NCBI GenBank assembly: GCA_001949185.1
Contig: BDGG01000002.1
Coordinates: forward strand, 2,556,467-2,620,466
Reading direction: 5' to 3'
Length of the DNA stretch: 64,000 bases
DNA from: Ramazzottius varieornatus
Lineage: Eukaryota; Tardigrada; Eutardigrada; Parachela; Ramazzottiidae
Shown here: in pieces, positions 1 through 12,098 of the stretch
Position numbering within the stretch: the stretch's first letter is position 1
Layout of the letters: the number at the start of each line of letters is the position of its first letter
Program-made: the position numbers and the translations under genes
The notes under the pieces: model-generated
Database searches by the model: none
Told to the model about the DNA's origin: nothing
The model's input: only the letters and a program-made list of their open reading frames with translations

Positions 1-3000
1 AATGATCGAGCTTGGCTTGACAGGGCGAGAAACGCCAACTTTACATGGTCTGTTGCTTCTCAGAAATCATTTGAGAGTCCTTAACTACAGCGGTCAGACG
101 GATTGCTGATTTTTGAATTGCGAGGTTTGTCAGATAGTTCTTGGACATCAAAAGTTACGAACAAACACGAAACTGAGCTGAATGCGGGGCTATGCTGGAG
201 CTATACCGTGGTGCAGCACAGAACGCTATCATCGCGAGGAAAGAGCGATGATCGCGCCGAAGGCATGTGGCCCCACTTGGCACACTTCGCAATAGTGAAT
301 AACAGACGCTGGAGATGCGCGAGTTGACACGGGAAGCGCGCATTACTTTTGCACAAGTGGCTTGCCATCGGAGTCGAATTTCTCTGTGATGGCGCGCTCA
401 TCTACCATGAAGCGATGGTTGCGACGGACGTATTTCGCCCCGGCAGAATAGGCGCTTTGTCGCCTTGTTGTCATAAGGCTTTGATCGCGCCGGCTACATT
501 CGGACAGATAAATTTTTCTGTTACTCGACTCAAAGTGCACCAGGTTTCGAGGTTTGAATGCAAGTGTTGTCTCTGGGTCTTTAAATCTTTGATATCAGTC
601 TGGAAACAGTCTGGAGTTTGTACAGTGCACGATAAAACAGACCTTGGAGAATGGGCGGAGCGTCTTGAATTCAGTCATCATCCGAACCAGTCAAACTCCC
701 AAATTCGATTGGCTTAAACCATGGATGCCGGCAGTCAAAAAGTTCGTGCCATGATCCGACAGTAGGAAGTGCACCGTTGACAAGTGGCGGTGAAACTTAG
801 GGGTCCACCACTGATTTTCTGCTTGGGGGTCCGAAATTTGTTTTGGCGATCAGCTGTCTTTGGGGTGGAGGTGCAGCGATTTTTCTTCTGAACTACTGGC
901 GGAAAGCCGAAACGCACCGCCCGGCCTCTGGGACAAGAAACCACGGGTCTGGTCCACCCCCATGATTGGCTCAGGGTTCTTATAGCGTATTACGACAGCT
1001 AAAAGTCGGTGCGAGAACCTTAGATCTGTCCTGTGTAGAGTTGAATGTCAGTAAAAGGACTAACGGCGCATACAAACTCCATTTCTTTCTTGATGGAAGT
1101 CACTTAGCGGTAAGATCTCGCAATCTAGAAGGTACTAGTCATGGGAATTACCCCGCTTCAGTGGTCTGTAGGCCGTAAATACCATATGCACAGTACTATC
1201 CGGTGGTTTATCTACCCCTAATCCCTTCAGCCCGTATCGTCGAAAGCCTGCCGACTGCAAAACGATAGCTTTCGCTCCGCTCGAGCAGCCTAAAGGCCTG
1301 GTATCCGCAACGTGACGTCATGACCTGCTGCGCCCTGTTGCGGGCTGCGGAACGGATAAACCAGCTGAATTTCGACAAATTTCACCCCTCTCGACTGGAT
1401 TTCGGTTTCCATCTTCTGAAGAAGTTTTTTCACTCTTGCTTGGCATTAGAGGATAGAGAAACAAATTCCACACATTTTGATACCAAGATGAGCCATGTGG
1501 GAGTTGTAGGAAGCCATCGACAGGCATCCAAAGTGCATGACGGTCTTTTGCTTAAATACGCTCTTACGATGCCTCGACGGTAACGACAAAAGCACTTTCC
1601 ACCCATCTTTTATGGCGCGGAGGAGCCATCGTCATCATATGGTTACCGTCGAGCGCGTCAGAACCAGACACTTCTATCTCATATTTTACCGTTGACCACC
1701 CAACATTACTGCACGTTGCGCTGCGGTGCACAAAGTATGAAAAATCACGCTTCCAGATTTCGGTATCTACAACGTGCTTAAGCAGTCCTGAGCCGTTTCT
1801 GGACTTCCGCTACACTTTATTGAAAAAGGGCTGATGTCGTTCGATTCCCACGATGGATTAATGTGGTCGACGGGAAGATTTCAGCTCAATCGGAGTCTTC
1901 TCTGAATTTTGAGAGCCGATATTCAAAAGTACGGCATTCATGTAACGGAGCTTAAGCCCTTTTTCAATTTCGTTTCTTAGTCATAGAATATGTCAGGACA
2001 TGGTGGAAGAACTTTCTCTTCATGATGGGACAGAAGCAGAGACCCATGGCAGCGCAGCAACGTACCACCAGAACCGAAGCAAAGCCCTAAATCTAGATCT
2101 TAACAGTGATATGGGCGTTCGTGAAGACGCTGCGACACTGGGAGCGGCTGAGGCAGAAGAGGAAGACTGGCAAGATGTCTGAGGTTTGGGGTGCGGATAT
2201 CGCCACAGGATGAGCAGCAAGCATTGTTGATGGCAGTCGCATAGTTGGATGGAATCCGATGGATGGTCGACAACAATGACGAACTACGATGTAGAGGACA
2301 TTATTTGGACACAGCAAATTTCGCGTCACAATGTGGACACAGTTATTCAGCGCAGTTACTGGATAGATTGACCTGATGTTTGGTTTTCAAGATAGATGAT
2401 CCCTTTATCTATCGCACTTTGTAGTCTCAAGAACATCGGATGGTCAGATCTTGTTAAAGGAGATCCCAAAAAGGGAAGGGTCTTCCTAATGTTAAAAAGC
2501 CTACAAAATCGAGGTGAGTGAGGCCACCAGAGGCGCTTGAGTCATCGTGATTAACAATTTGCTATACGTCACAAACTTGGTTTTAACATGGGTCTGGGTT
2601 TTACAACTGATAGGCAGCTTGAAGCCTACTTGATGACGTAATTTCGCATGATCGACATGGTCTGATGCAATACCACATTGCCAATTTTCCAATTACTTTC
2701 TCCTTCCCTTTATGTGATATTTCCATCTCCCAACCATGCCTTCCCTATCTAAGCTGAAGACAGCATCTCAGGTATTCAAGGAGCTGTCGATGGATGCAGC
2801 TCTCCACGATGTGAATCAGGGCAAAAAGTAACTTCAGGGGAAGCCCAGCTGGCATGTAAAGCTCAAACCGCGATATTAGAAGATGCTGCAGAGCGAAATT
2901 GCAGTTCGGTATCAGCTTCAGTGTGAGTAAGATGGAACGCACTGTGGTGCCACCCTATACCGCAACTGTGTCCGAATTCTGACGCGAAATTTTCTGTGTC

Positions 3001-3500
3001 CGAATAATGTCTTCTACCTCGTACTCTTTTGAAGTCCAACGGAAAAGTTAAGTACGCCGTCTTCAGGTCTTGATATTTTGAAAAACACAATACTGGAGGG
3101 CTACGGAAGAACCGATGATCAGTATGTACAACGTTCGAACCGAGAGCGTGATGGGCGGAAGGGAGCGTAATGAGGCTGGAAGAAAAGTTTCAAAGCACGT
3201 CGGCTTCCGGTACATACATAGTATATTCTTTTTGCTTAGGTGAAGCGGTCATCACGTGATGGAGCTGATCAACGAAAGCAAGCCATTGATTCGCATTTCA
3301 CAAATCAATTTTCCGTGCCATATTATTTCCTACAGTGACGCTGACAGTTTGTCCGATGTGCCAACGTCATTGCGGGCAAAAAGGGCGAACCAGTACAGTT
3401 GCTAAGGTCCATTTAGCGTTATAGTCTTCCAACTGTACAGCGCGGTAAAATCGGAACAGTGGAAACGGGGCCTCAAATCTGATTGGATTAACGGCAGGAG
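1..3500. other. intergenic, no supported gene
   Basis: I see no convincing coding sequence here. The open frames are short, have unremarkable composition, overlap on both strands and lack recognisable domains or splice-consistent partners. There are no clear RNA genes either. Confidence 0.5.
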
Positions 3501-3514
3501 AAGAGCGACCCGCC

Positions 3515-3612
3515 TAATGATGACGTCACAGTAGAACTACAGGGCGCGTGATTATAAAGGCTGATGGCCACATCAGACCGTATCAATCAAATCAAAACTC
3601 TAGAGTTTTGAT
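3515..3612 (+). promoter_or_regulatory. possible promoter: CRE, TATA box and a 22-bp palindrome
   Basis: A TGACGTCA element (cAMP-response-element consensus) near 3521 is followed by a TATA-like TTATAAAGG near 3553, and then by a perfect 22-bp palindrome at 3591-3612 (arms ATCAAAACTCT / AGAGTTTTGAT). The spacing resembles a small RNA polymerase II core promoter, but no recognisable coding region follows, only a hAT-like element about 95 bp downstream. Promoter function is inference. Confidence 0.25.
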
Positions 3613-3698
3613 CATTGATCAGCAGTGTTTATATTTCCCATAAAGCTGGTGCAGCTCCAGAGTCTAGCCGTTTATGAATTTAATGCTATATAACTATT

Positions 3699-4656
3699 AC
3701 TACGGGCAGTATTGTTCCGATTATTGTAATACATAATTGGAAATGGCTGATTTTGGCCTTTTCGGAATTCTGATACAACAATTCAAATTGAGGACGTTTT
3801 GCCAACGTGTATGGATATTAATCGGAATTCAAATTCAAATAGGAAATGATCAGAGTATTTTGATTCGTAATTCGAATTACACAATGGCTTAGTTGAAATC
3901 AGCACAATTGGAATAAGACACTACGGTCGATTTGAATTAGCGCATTATTACCGCGAAATCACAAGTTTAAGTTCGCCAATCAAATCTACAGCTCTCAGCA
4001 TCAAGCCCGCAGTGCAATCCGCCAATTCAGAGGCCAGCACATCGAGGCTTATTTTCGCAGTCTGACTCTCACGAGTGCGTATCATTGATCATGGATTTGA
4101 TGAGGAGATAAATTCGTTAAGCATCGTCGGAAGTGAAGCCATAGAATTTTCTAGTGACTTTGTGAAACGTTCAGGATCCATCGCTGATCTATTATTTTCA
4201 GACTGACATCTCAATCATCTCCGCAAGAATCAGAACAACGGAAAGCGGAAGTTCGATGGCAGAAGACGGGTAAGAAGCCTTTCACGAGCACATCTTCCAA
4301 AGAATCCGTCGAGGACTTGAATCCTCTGACAATTCCGTGCTTCCACCGTCACCATCTGCAATCAGTGAGCTGAGCATTTCTGTTGGGACTCCAAACGTTG
4401 GAGTCTCAAATGTAAAGATGTCTGCAGGGGGAAGGAAGAAGGTCATACTATATTGGATATTGAAATTACCAAACGACGTCGTAATAGTTCAAATAATTCG
4501 AATTGCTGTGGGGAGCTGAATTTCGATTAATCCAAATCTTCAGTTCAGTCACGACGAACTATCAGCAATTCGAATTACGGATACGCAAAGAATTTCGATT
4601 AATCGTAATTGTAATTCAAACTGCAAAAGTCTTATCGGAACAACACTGACTACGGG
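3699..4656. mobile_element. hAT-like non-autonomous transposon with 8-bp TSD
   Basis: The 942-bp element at 3707-4648 has 15-bp terminal inverted repeats, CAGTATTGTTCCGAT at the left and ATCGGAACAACACTG at the right (one mismatch). It is flanked by a perfect 8-bp direct repeat ACTACGGG at 3699-3706 and 4649-4656. An 8-bp duplication with TIRs starting CAGTG/CAGTA is characteristic of the hAT superfamily. The interior is AT-rich, contains many short TTCGAATT-type subrepeats, and has no transposase ORF, so it would depend on an enzyme encoded elsewhere. Confidence 0.8.
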
Positions 4657-5497
4657 CACTGATTTGGTCTGGAGAAGTGGAGAACGTGACGTCATACAGA
4701 AGAACCGATACGTCATGGACAAAATGCTGTGATTGAATAACTGTTAACCACAGTACTATCAGGCACAGCTTGGGCAAGCCAGAAAAGCGTTTTACCAGGC
4801 CGCCAACTTAGGACCCCGTTAGCTTACGTGCCGGAAGCTACGTATAGCTAGGCATAATCATGCCTTTGGCTTCTTTGAAGCTGGAAGATAGTTCCATCTC
4901 AGATCACAGTCATCGCAGCGAGATAACTATTCGAAATCCAGTGAAAGGTCTGTGCCACAGCCAAGTTCGACGATCAGCTGATTACGATGATCATACGATT
5001 ATAAATGTACAGCAGAGCAACGTCATCACTGTGCGTTTCAGTGAGATCATTTTTATGACGTCAAGACCAAATTAGTGCCCGTAACAATTACGCAAAAATT
5101 TAATTATTTCTGCTGTTGCTAACGAAAGCGTGAGCCGGCGTGTTGAATGCTCCATTTCCTGTCAAACTTGACACTCAAGACGAAGATTGCGCCCTAACAA
5201 TGACTTTGGAAGCGCTTTGTCGTCGACCTGCGTCACAAAATCGCACAGACTGTATGCAGAATACTGTCGCAACCCGGGCATTCTCCAGCTGCTGAGAACG
5301 ATTGTCCGCTACAAATAAGAAGAACAGCGTTCGCACAGTGGTGCTGTTTTTGACCTGAGGTCGTGACACTCAGATATTATTTGGAACTCAAAATGTACTG
5401 TAAGCAAATCAAAACCTTCAGAGTGTTAACGCACAAAAGGTGAAATTGTTTGTAACTAGACGTGTACGGCAACTGGACTGTGTTCCATCACAAGAGT

Positions 5498-6104
5498 TTA
5501 AGCTCTGCTTCATCTGCCGGTGCGTAGTACTTTTGGTACCCTGACCGCGCCATCGTTCATCTTTCCCACAATCTGAAACGGCCATAATTTTTGTATAGCT
5601 CGTGGGGACCGAATGGCCGTTACAGAAAGTTGAGATCAGCTCTTGGTCATCCCGCTACCNNNNNNNNNNNNNNNNNNNNNNNNNNNNNNNNNNNNNNNNN
5701 NNNNNNNNNNNNNNNNNNNNNNNNNNNNNNNNNNNNNNNNNNNNNNNNNNNNNNNNNNNNNNNNNNNNNNNNNNNNNNNNNNNNNNNNNNNNNNNNNNNN
5801 NNNNNNNNNNNNNNNNNNNNNNNNNNNNNNNNNNNNNNNNNNNNNNNNNNNNNNNNNNNNNNNCCCGGGACTGATTCCGCGTACGACTCCGTACAGGGCC
5901 GTACATTATGGGTATCAGAGATCCTATCAGCTGATCTTCCCCGGTAGCGGGATGACCAAGAGTTGGTCTCAACTTTCTGTAACGGCCATTCGGTCCCCAC
6001 GAGCTATACAAAAATTATGGCCGTTTCAGATTGTGGGAAAGATGAACGATGGCGCGGCCAGGGTACCAAAAGTACTACGCACCGGCAGATGAAACAGAGC
6101 TTAG
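5498..6104. mobile_element. foldback-type inverted repeat around an assembly gap
   Basis: About 160 bp on the left (5498-5659) is nearly the exact reverse complement of 5941-6104. Outer ends read TTTAAGCTCTGCTTCATC on the left and the complement of CTAAGCTCTGTTTCATC on the right. The 204-bp N run at 5660-5863 lies in the centre. The immediate flanks (TCACAAGAG left, CATCAAGAG right) may be a degraded target duplication. It abuts the 3' end of the Ca2+-ATPase relic. No ORF is supported; the open frames there run through Ns. Confidence 0.7.
5660..5863. other. assembly gap, 204 Ns
   Basis: Run of 204 undetermined bases at the centre of the 5.5-6.1 kb inverted repeat. Sequence content is unknown. 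Confidence 1.
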
Positions 6105-6837
6105 TCATCAAGAGGTTCGAATCTTGCCAGTATCGAGAGACTTCGGTCCTTCCTCCGTTTGTTTGGTATGAGGCGGATCAATTGGTACCATAACAGTGAG
6201 CCCACTCCAAAGAAAAACGTTACGGCCCACCTTTCCAGAGTTAGAGGAGTTGTAGAGAACGCCATCCCACCCACTTCCACCACAACCACGTGTGTGATGA
6301 TCATGATCACCCACAGCACGGGAAAGTACAAATTCTTGAAGATGCCCTTGAAAACGTTAACTTCGTTGTGGATACAGCGGGCGTTGATGAGATTGAAGGA
6401 TGTCATGATAACCAGTGCACTGAAGACCAATGTGTAAATCTGACTCGGTCTTTAACCCCCAACATGACCGACTTGACGATCTTCATATACGTCAAAGTAC
6501 TTTGGACCTACACGGAATTCCAACAGCAGCATCAATCCGAAACTGAGCCGACCTTGTACAGTAATTACCGCAATAAAGTATGCACAAAAGGACGATCGAC
6601 TGATAGATGCCCTGTCCGAAGATATTCTTGGCAATTGTCGAGGAGATCAGCCGTTTCTTCCGCCTATACGGCTATCTTTCGAGCAAGGCTTGAATAGGTG
6701 CCCCGTTGGCTAAAGCTAACGAACCTAGCGTGTCTTGTATCATGTTGATCCAGAGCGTAGGAACTGCTTTTAATGGAGTACCCTTCAAGAAGAAGAACGT
6801 TAATTAGTAACAACAAGCAAAGCTCAGATCGTTTTCC

Positions 6838-6935
6838 AGATCGATCGGCTAGATCGTTTTCCCAGGTGGCGCGTATATTCAGTATTGTTGACTGGACGCA
6901 TGCGCCACTTTGAATGACGATCTGGTAGACTTCGT
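6838..6935. repeat. short palindromic element, GTGGCGCAC family
   Basis: Left arm CCCAGGTGGCGCGTATATTC is mirrored by a GCATGCGCCACTTTG arm about 30 bp on, with flanking GATCGTTTTCC and GACGATCTGG. It lies in an intron of the Ca2+-ATPase relic and belongs to the same family as copies near 25.6, 26.4, 28.9, 29.1, 40.2 and 41.7 kb. Confidence 0.6.
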
Positions 6936-8539
6936 TGCCGAGTTCCCAGTTCAGATGTGTGGAAAAACTTTCGCTCACCTCAACAGTGCAAGCAGCGACG
7001 ATTGCAATACTCAGCGCTGTCACATTAACCGTCAGCTGAAACTGTTCCTGCCCCACATGATGGCAGTCACGATGCTGCTGAAATTGTCATCGGTGATGAT
7101 GATGTCCGAAGCTCTTTGGCCACATCTGTACTAGCGATACCCATGGCAAAATCCACTGCAAAACATCACGTCCGTTCGGATCTTTGGTAAGTTCGGGGAG
7201 CGTACACCGTACGTACCGTTGGCTTTCTTCAAAGCAGGAGCGTCGTTTGTGCCGTCACCAGTTACGGCCACTACTTCGCGAAATTTGGAGACTTTGCTGT
7301 TGATGATACCGTCGACCAGCGTGTACTTGTCTTTAGGTGTCGAACGTGCTAGAACCCGTAATCTTGGCCAGACCAAGTCCAGCTTCTCCCGACTAATCTG
7401 AAAACAGGCCATACCAAACAAATGCGATGCTTCGAACTTTGCACAGTGCATTATACTAACCTTTCCGGAAGCGTCCGAAATTTGCCTATTGAACTCCTGT
7501 CCTTCCATCACCAGAGCGTTGCCTTTGTTATCATCCGTTGCTTGGCTCGGTATGGTGCCACATTTCCGGGCAATGGCTCGAGCTGTGTTCACGTTGTCCC
7601 CAGTGACCATCCGCACAGTCACACCAGCCTGTTAGCATCGTTGAATGGCTTTGGGCACTTCCGGACGCACAGGGTCTTCGATGCCAAAGATACCCAAACA
7701 GGTCAACCTGGATACCACCTATCAACGCGAGAGATCCGTCTCAGTCAACAAAACACGATGTGAACAAAACACGATATGAATTTAGCCACCTCGGATTTGT
7801 TTCCAAAGCCTAGCGGTACTTCACCCAGTGTGTCTTTGTAAGCCACACAGATGGTTCGAAGACCGTTGGAAGCCATGGCGGTAATGACTTTCTCGGTGAT
7901 AATATCCGCTTCCCGGTTGGTTAAAACCAGTACCGTTCCGTCAGCCTTGCCAAGATGGGTGCATTTTGCCAAGACGATTTCTGCAGCGCCCTTGCAAAAG
8001 ACTCTCCAGCCATTTTGAATTTTTATGACAGTGGCCATGGACTTGCGCGTCGAGTTGAACGTGTACACTTTCACAAAGGACTCTTCCGGATGACAGGTCA
8101 GAATGGCACGTAGTCAGTACCGATGGAGTGGACAAACTGCAACAAGGCGCAGTCCGTCCTGTTACCGCGTTACTCCGGCATCCTACCGCTAGTGGATGGA
8201 ACCACCTCCGAACCGTATCCGCTGTTGATAGCTATGGCTTTGCACAGTAGGTTCGGACCAACCGACACCTCGAACGGAGCACATCTAATTGAACGTACAT
8301 ATATAAAATGGATTCCTCCATGAAGTTTGCCCGCCTTTCTGTTATTTGTTAGTTTCAAGTTACCTCCAAACCAACATTCGGTGATGGCCATGTGATTCGT
8401 GATTAGAGTTCCCGTTTTATCTGAGCAGATCGTTGTGGCTCAACCCATCGTCTCACACGCAAACAAGTGGCGCACCAGGTTTTTGTCTTCCATCATTTTC
8501 CAGGCGGAACAAATGTCACACTGTCGTGTCTTTGAAAGT

Positions 8540-8748
8540 GAGGTAAACACACGATAAGAAATTTTGAGCCAGTATAAATAAAGGGGCCCGGGGGAAGAGA
8601 CGGCAAGATGGAAGTTCAAACGTAGAAAAGAGTTGAAAAGTGTATCACTGTGAATGGATCGCTTACACATGTGCTTCCGTACCGCCGTAGCGAAAAGGCC
8701 TGCTCTGTAATTTTTACTGGCCAGTAATTTCTCGTGTTGCGTGAAATC
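8540..8748 (+). mobile_element. Tc1/mariner-like MITE copy in a PMCA intron
   Basis: About 205 bp related to the copies at 11.8, 20.1 and 47.1 kb. The shared core includes CCGTACCGCCGTAGCGAAAA near 8681 and GTATCACTGTGAAT near 8641. Degenerate ends (ACACACGATAAGAAATT and its partner AATTTCTCGTGTTGCGTG) are inverted relative to one another. It occupies most of the intron between the M4 exon and the phosphorylation-site exon of the ATPase relic. Confidence 0.65.
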
Positions 8749-11061
8749 CTTTACCTTGGCGGAAAAAGCCAGTGTTAAGGTAACGGCCAACGGTAGTCCT
8801 TCAGGGATGGCGCTGACCAGAATGGTGATGCCTGTCACGATGGCGTCTGTAATAGTCGTTATGTCGCTAGTACACCATGGGTTCTTCAGGGTACCGTTGT
8901 TATAGACACAGAAACGTATTATGATGATCACTAAAGTTGCTGATGCGCAAGCGAACCCTAAAACAAGACACATCGCACTTAATGTTCAGTTTTTTAAGTT
9001 TTCTGAAGTTGCGGTATTAGGGAAGTATTGTTATCTTGCGTACTGAGTGATCTTTTTGTACGCCATGATGCTCAGTTTATTCTGGAAGACGGAGTGATTT
9101 TCTTCTTTTCGTTCAGCATCATCCGAAGGTACTGAATGTAGTGCCACGTTGTCGGACTTGAACGAGCTGGTAGTTCTCCCTTCCATGCCGTTCTCGATAG
9201 CTGCATTGCTTCCCGAAATTACGGCTACTGCAGCAGTTTTCTTGATATCCTTGTCCTTCTTCTCTTTGGGATTGTGTTTAACGACCACGACCAAAATTTT
9301 GTAAATTTTTCCGGTTTGCGAGCTGAGTCCCACAGCCAGAACCAACATTTCCCCCGAGCCTTCGATGACGTGCGTGCCTAAACGATGCGAAGACAAGCCG
9401 AACAGACACATGTGTTGACGTCATTCTGGAAGACTTGGCGCGGGATTGAGTAGCAAGACAAGAGAATAAACGTGGTTTCGAAAGCTTTATCCACTAGCTA
9501 CCGTATACAGACTGATTTCTCCATTTCACGTCCAACAAGAATGCAGAGATCGATATGTTTTGTTTCATTATTACCTGAAAGTACTTTACAGTCATCGTTC
9601 GCATCTTTGCGCACAGAATTAGATTCTCCCGTCAGGCAACTTTCGTCCAACATCAGCTCCTCACTTTGCAGAACGATACCGTTGGCGGGAACTATGTCTC
9701 TTGTGAAAACTTAGACCTGTGAATACGGTCAACAAATATCAACTAATTAAGCCGGTCCTTACCGTACTTAAGCTGGCAGACATCCCAACAACGAGCTGTT
9801 GGACAGGAATTGACGCGGCTGCGCCATTCCGGATAACCGACATGCGGTGTTCTTAACTGACTTCATTCTGTAAAATTTGGAACTGTCGTTTTTTCCCGTA
9901 GTCGTTGGCCGCACTGACCAGTATTATGATCAGCGCCCCAACAATGATAGCCAAGCTTTCAATCCAGTTGTGACTACTGTTTTCCGCTGAAAACAGATAC
10001 GGTGGAATTCAAAAGACTTCGCTTGATAATTTGATTTGTATGACAACATGGACATGCGACGAACGAACTGACCAGAACGCAGTTTGCTGTGGCGCACCTT
10101 CTCATTGTTGTTGGCTAGAAGTGTGCGCCATCTGGGAAACGATCTGTTTCAAATGTCTTGCACACTTCCTACTCACTTAGCCTACCTCCGGCGTCAAACG
10201 TGCTCCAAATGGCCAAACACAATGTCACGACGGCGGCCACCTCTAGAATTATCAACGTTGGTTCTTTCAACGCCTCGAACAACAGCTTGGCGAAAGTCTT
10301 TGATTCCTGACAGTGATGACGTTTGGTCCGTAGAAACTGACTCGACGTGAGACTTCACCTACGTCAGCTGATATTCCTGCGTGGTGAATTTCCATGAGGT
10401 ACACACCAACAACAATGAATGACTTCATGATGAGCGGAAAACAAATTTGTATGATTACAAGTGCAGAGTGCGCGCATTTCTGTACCGTCAGTTGGGGATG
10501 TTTCTAGCAAAGCGCAAAGGTCGAGAATCGAACCGTACTCTACTTGCACTTTGGCTCGAACTTCTTGTCTGGAAACTTTCATCAACTTGGACAGGGCTTC
10601 GGATGGGACCCGTAAATCTCTAGGCGGTTCTTCTATTAAGACTTCCCCTCCATCTTTCGCCAGACGGGACAGTCGCCGGATAAGGAAGTTCTCCATTATT
10701 CCTCGCGTAAATGGGCACATTCTGCACCTTCTTGCCATCAGACCAGTGTGTAATAATCTGGACAATTATACAGCGGTGACAACTTACGATTCTGAAGGCA
10801 GTCTGCGTCACATAGCAAAGGAGTGAAGAACTGACCCGATCAGAAGAAAACATGCACGAAGCGAACCAACGACAGCGCAGTCTAACTTGCTGTTGCCGAC
10901 TCGCTGCTAAGAACTGATGCAGTACCCCAGAGCCTGGAGGCATGACTAGTGGGGGATCCACTCACTTTGAACACACACCTCGGTGGTGGGAGATGGAGTC
11001 TGGTCAATCGCTGTTGCACATTAACGCACACCACTCAGCGATCTTCGCTGGTTTTTTCGTG

Positions 11062-11711
11062 ATTGAAGACAGAGTATAAAACCGCGTAGCATTGCAGAAC
11101 CATACGGCAGCAGTGCGGCACGGCCGTACGCAACCGCAAGGAAAATTTGGAGAAAAAATGCCGTACAGTCCGCGCCGTAAAACTCTGAGACAGTGTCCCT
11201 CCGCGCCGCATCGATCAGTGGCGCAGGCGCCGTAGCTTGCAGCATGAAGTTTGTGACTGATTGCCTGTTTTGTCGGATGTTTCTCTCTCGGAATCAACCG
11301 AATAACCGGTCGGTCATGTAACGTGTGTTTTCGTGTGCTGTAAACCAGAGACGGAATTCCCTTTTGATTATTAGCATCCTAGGCTTCAAGCATTCTTTCA
11401 GAAACGCTGTTTTAATGATTGTGGTGAAATTCTCACCGATATTTTTTGGCGATGTACCATCTTTCTCGGTCGAAAAAGATTGATGGTTTGCTGTTTCCTA
11501 AGATATCTCAATTCAGAGAAAAAATTGCCGTTATAACAAAATTTTCGTTGCGGTATGCCGTCGGTGCAGCATACGGAACAGCGTTCACAGCATGGTACCG
11601 CAAGAAAAAATCACGGAAATAACCGCGTGCCGTACGAGCATCAAGTTTCTGCGAGCCCGCAGTATGGTTCCGCAAGCAAAATCCCACGCGGTTTTATACT
11701 CTGATTGAAGA
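11062..11711. mobile_element. hAT-like MITE with 8-bp TSD
   Basis: The 634-bp element at 11070-11703 begins CAGAGTATAAAACCGCG and ends with its exact complement. It is flanked by a perfect 8-bp duplication ATTGAAGA at 11062-11069 and 11704-11711. Inner arms keep further inverted similarity (ACCATACGGC-type segments). The 8-bp duplication and CAGAG terminus indicate a hAT-superfamily non-autonomous element. A 97-residue open frame on the minus strand is not matched by any recognisable domain. It is unrelated in sequence to the element at 3.7 kb. Confidence 0.85.
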
Positions 11712-11779
11712 ACGCAGTCACATGGCATGCCGTAAATATTACCTGGCACGATGACGTACTGCGCAGAACACTGAGGGAA

Positions 11780-11988
11780 TACAGCACACGCACGGCGGGT
11801 AATTACGGGACAGTAAAAAATATGGGACAGGCGGAAAGGACGGTAAAATGGAATTTCGACCGTAGAAAAGTGTCGAGAAGTGTATTACTGTGAATCGGTC
11901 GTGTACGTACGTGCCTCCGTACCGCCGTAGCGAAAAGGCCTGTCCTATAATATTAGTGTCCCGTGATTACCCGCCATGCGTGTACTTG
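11780..11988 (+). mobile_element. Tc1/mariner-like MITE copy with 50-bp TIRs
   Basis: Roughly 205-bp element with inverted ends of about 50 bp. The left end contains CACGCACGGCGGGTAATTAC and the right end GTGATTACCCGCCATGCGTG. It starts after a TA dinucleotide (11780-11781), as in the better-preserved copy at 47.1 kb. The interior shares GTAGCGAAAAGGCCTGTCCT and TACTGTGAATCGGTCG with the other copies. No coding capacity. Confidence 0.75.
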
Positions 11989-12036
11989 AGGAAATCAGCT
12001 CACAGTATGGTCCCGCGAAGGGGAGTGGGTTAGTGG

Positions 12037-12098
12037 TAAATTTCGCCTGTCAAGCTTCACCGTTCTTCCGACTGCTGGCGCAAAACAGGCGAAATTTA
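12037..12098. repeat. hairpin, perfect 14-bp stem
   Basis: TAAATTTCGCCTGT at 12037-12050 is the exact complement of ACAGGCGAAATTTA at 12085-12098, with a 34-base loop. The neighbouring sequence has no gene. Function unknown. Confidence 0.6.

Larger units (their letters stand above)
6101..10695 (-). pseudogene. plasma-membrane Ca2+-transporting ATPase (PMCA, P2B) pseudogene
   Basis: Decayed multi-exon PMCA read from 10695 to 6101. Recognisable parts in order: N-terminal region (10.7-10.4 kb), M1 region (10.2 kb), A domain and loop (9.8-9.0 kb), M4 PEGLPLAVT (8.8 kb), phosphorylation site CSDKTGTL (8.4 kb), nucleotide-binding KGAAEIVLAKCT (8.0 kb), hinge [13 protein letters not shown] (7.2 kb), and M5-M10 to 6.1 kb. 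Lesions: TGA at 8440-8442 just before CSDKTGT; TAA at 7632-7634 before the VTGDN motif; a missing base near 7112 in the AKEASD region; a deletion of about 28 bases near 7045 that removes the VYDSISKFL segment; and TAG at 6672-6674. The intron at about 8.5-8.76 kb carries a MITE. Intact PMCAs export Ca2+ from the cytosol; this copy cannot make a full-length pump unless the sequence is wrong at several places. Confidence 0.85.

Noticed and set aside
5591-6011. Open frames of 117-149 residues across the first gap
   Set aside because: They run mostly through Ns and the inverted repeat.
6104-6122. GGTTCGAATC resembling a tRNA T-arm or B box
   Set aside because: No matching A box, acceptor stem or anticodon arm; it is the edge of the foldback element.
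8461-8475. GTGGCGCAC core match within the Ca2+-ATPase relic
   Set aside because: On the minus strand it encodes the conserved LVRHL residues of PMCA, so the match to the palindrome family is coincidental.
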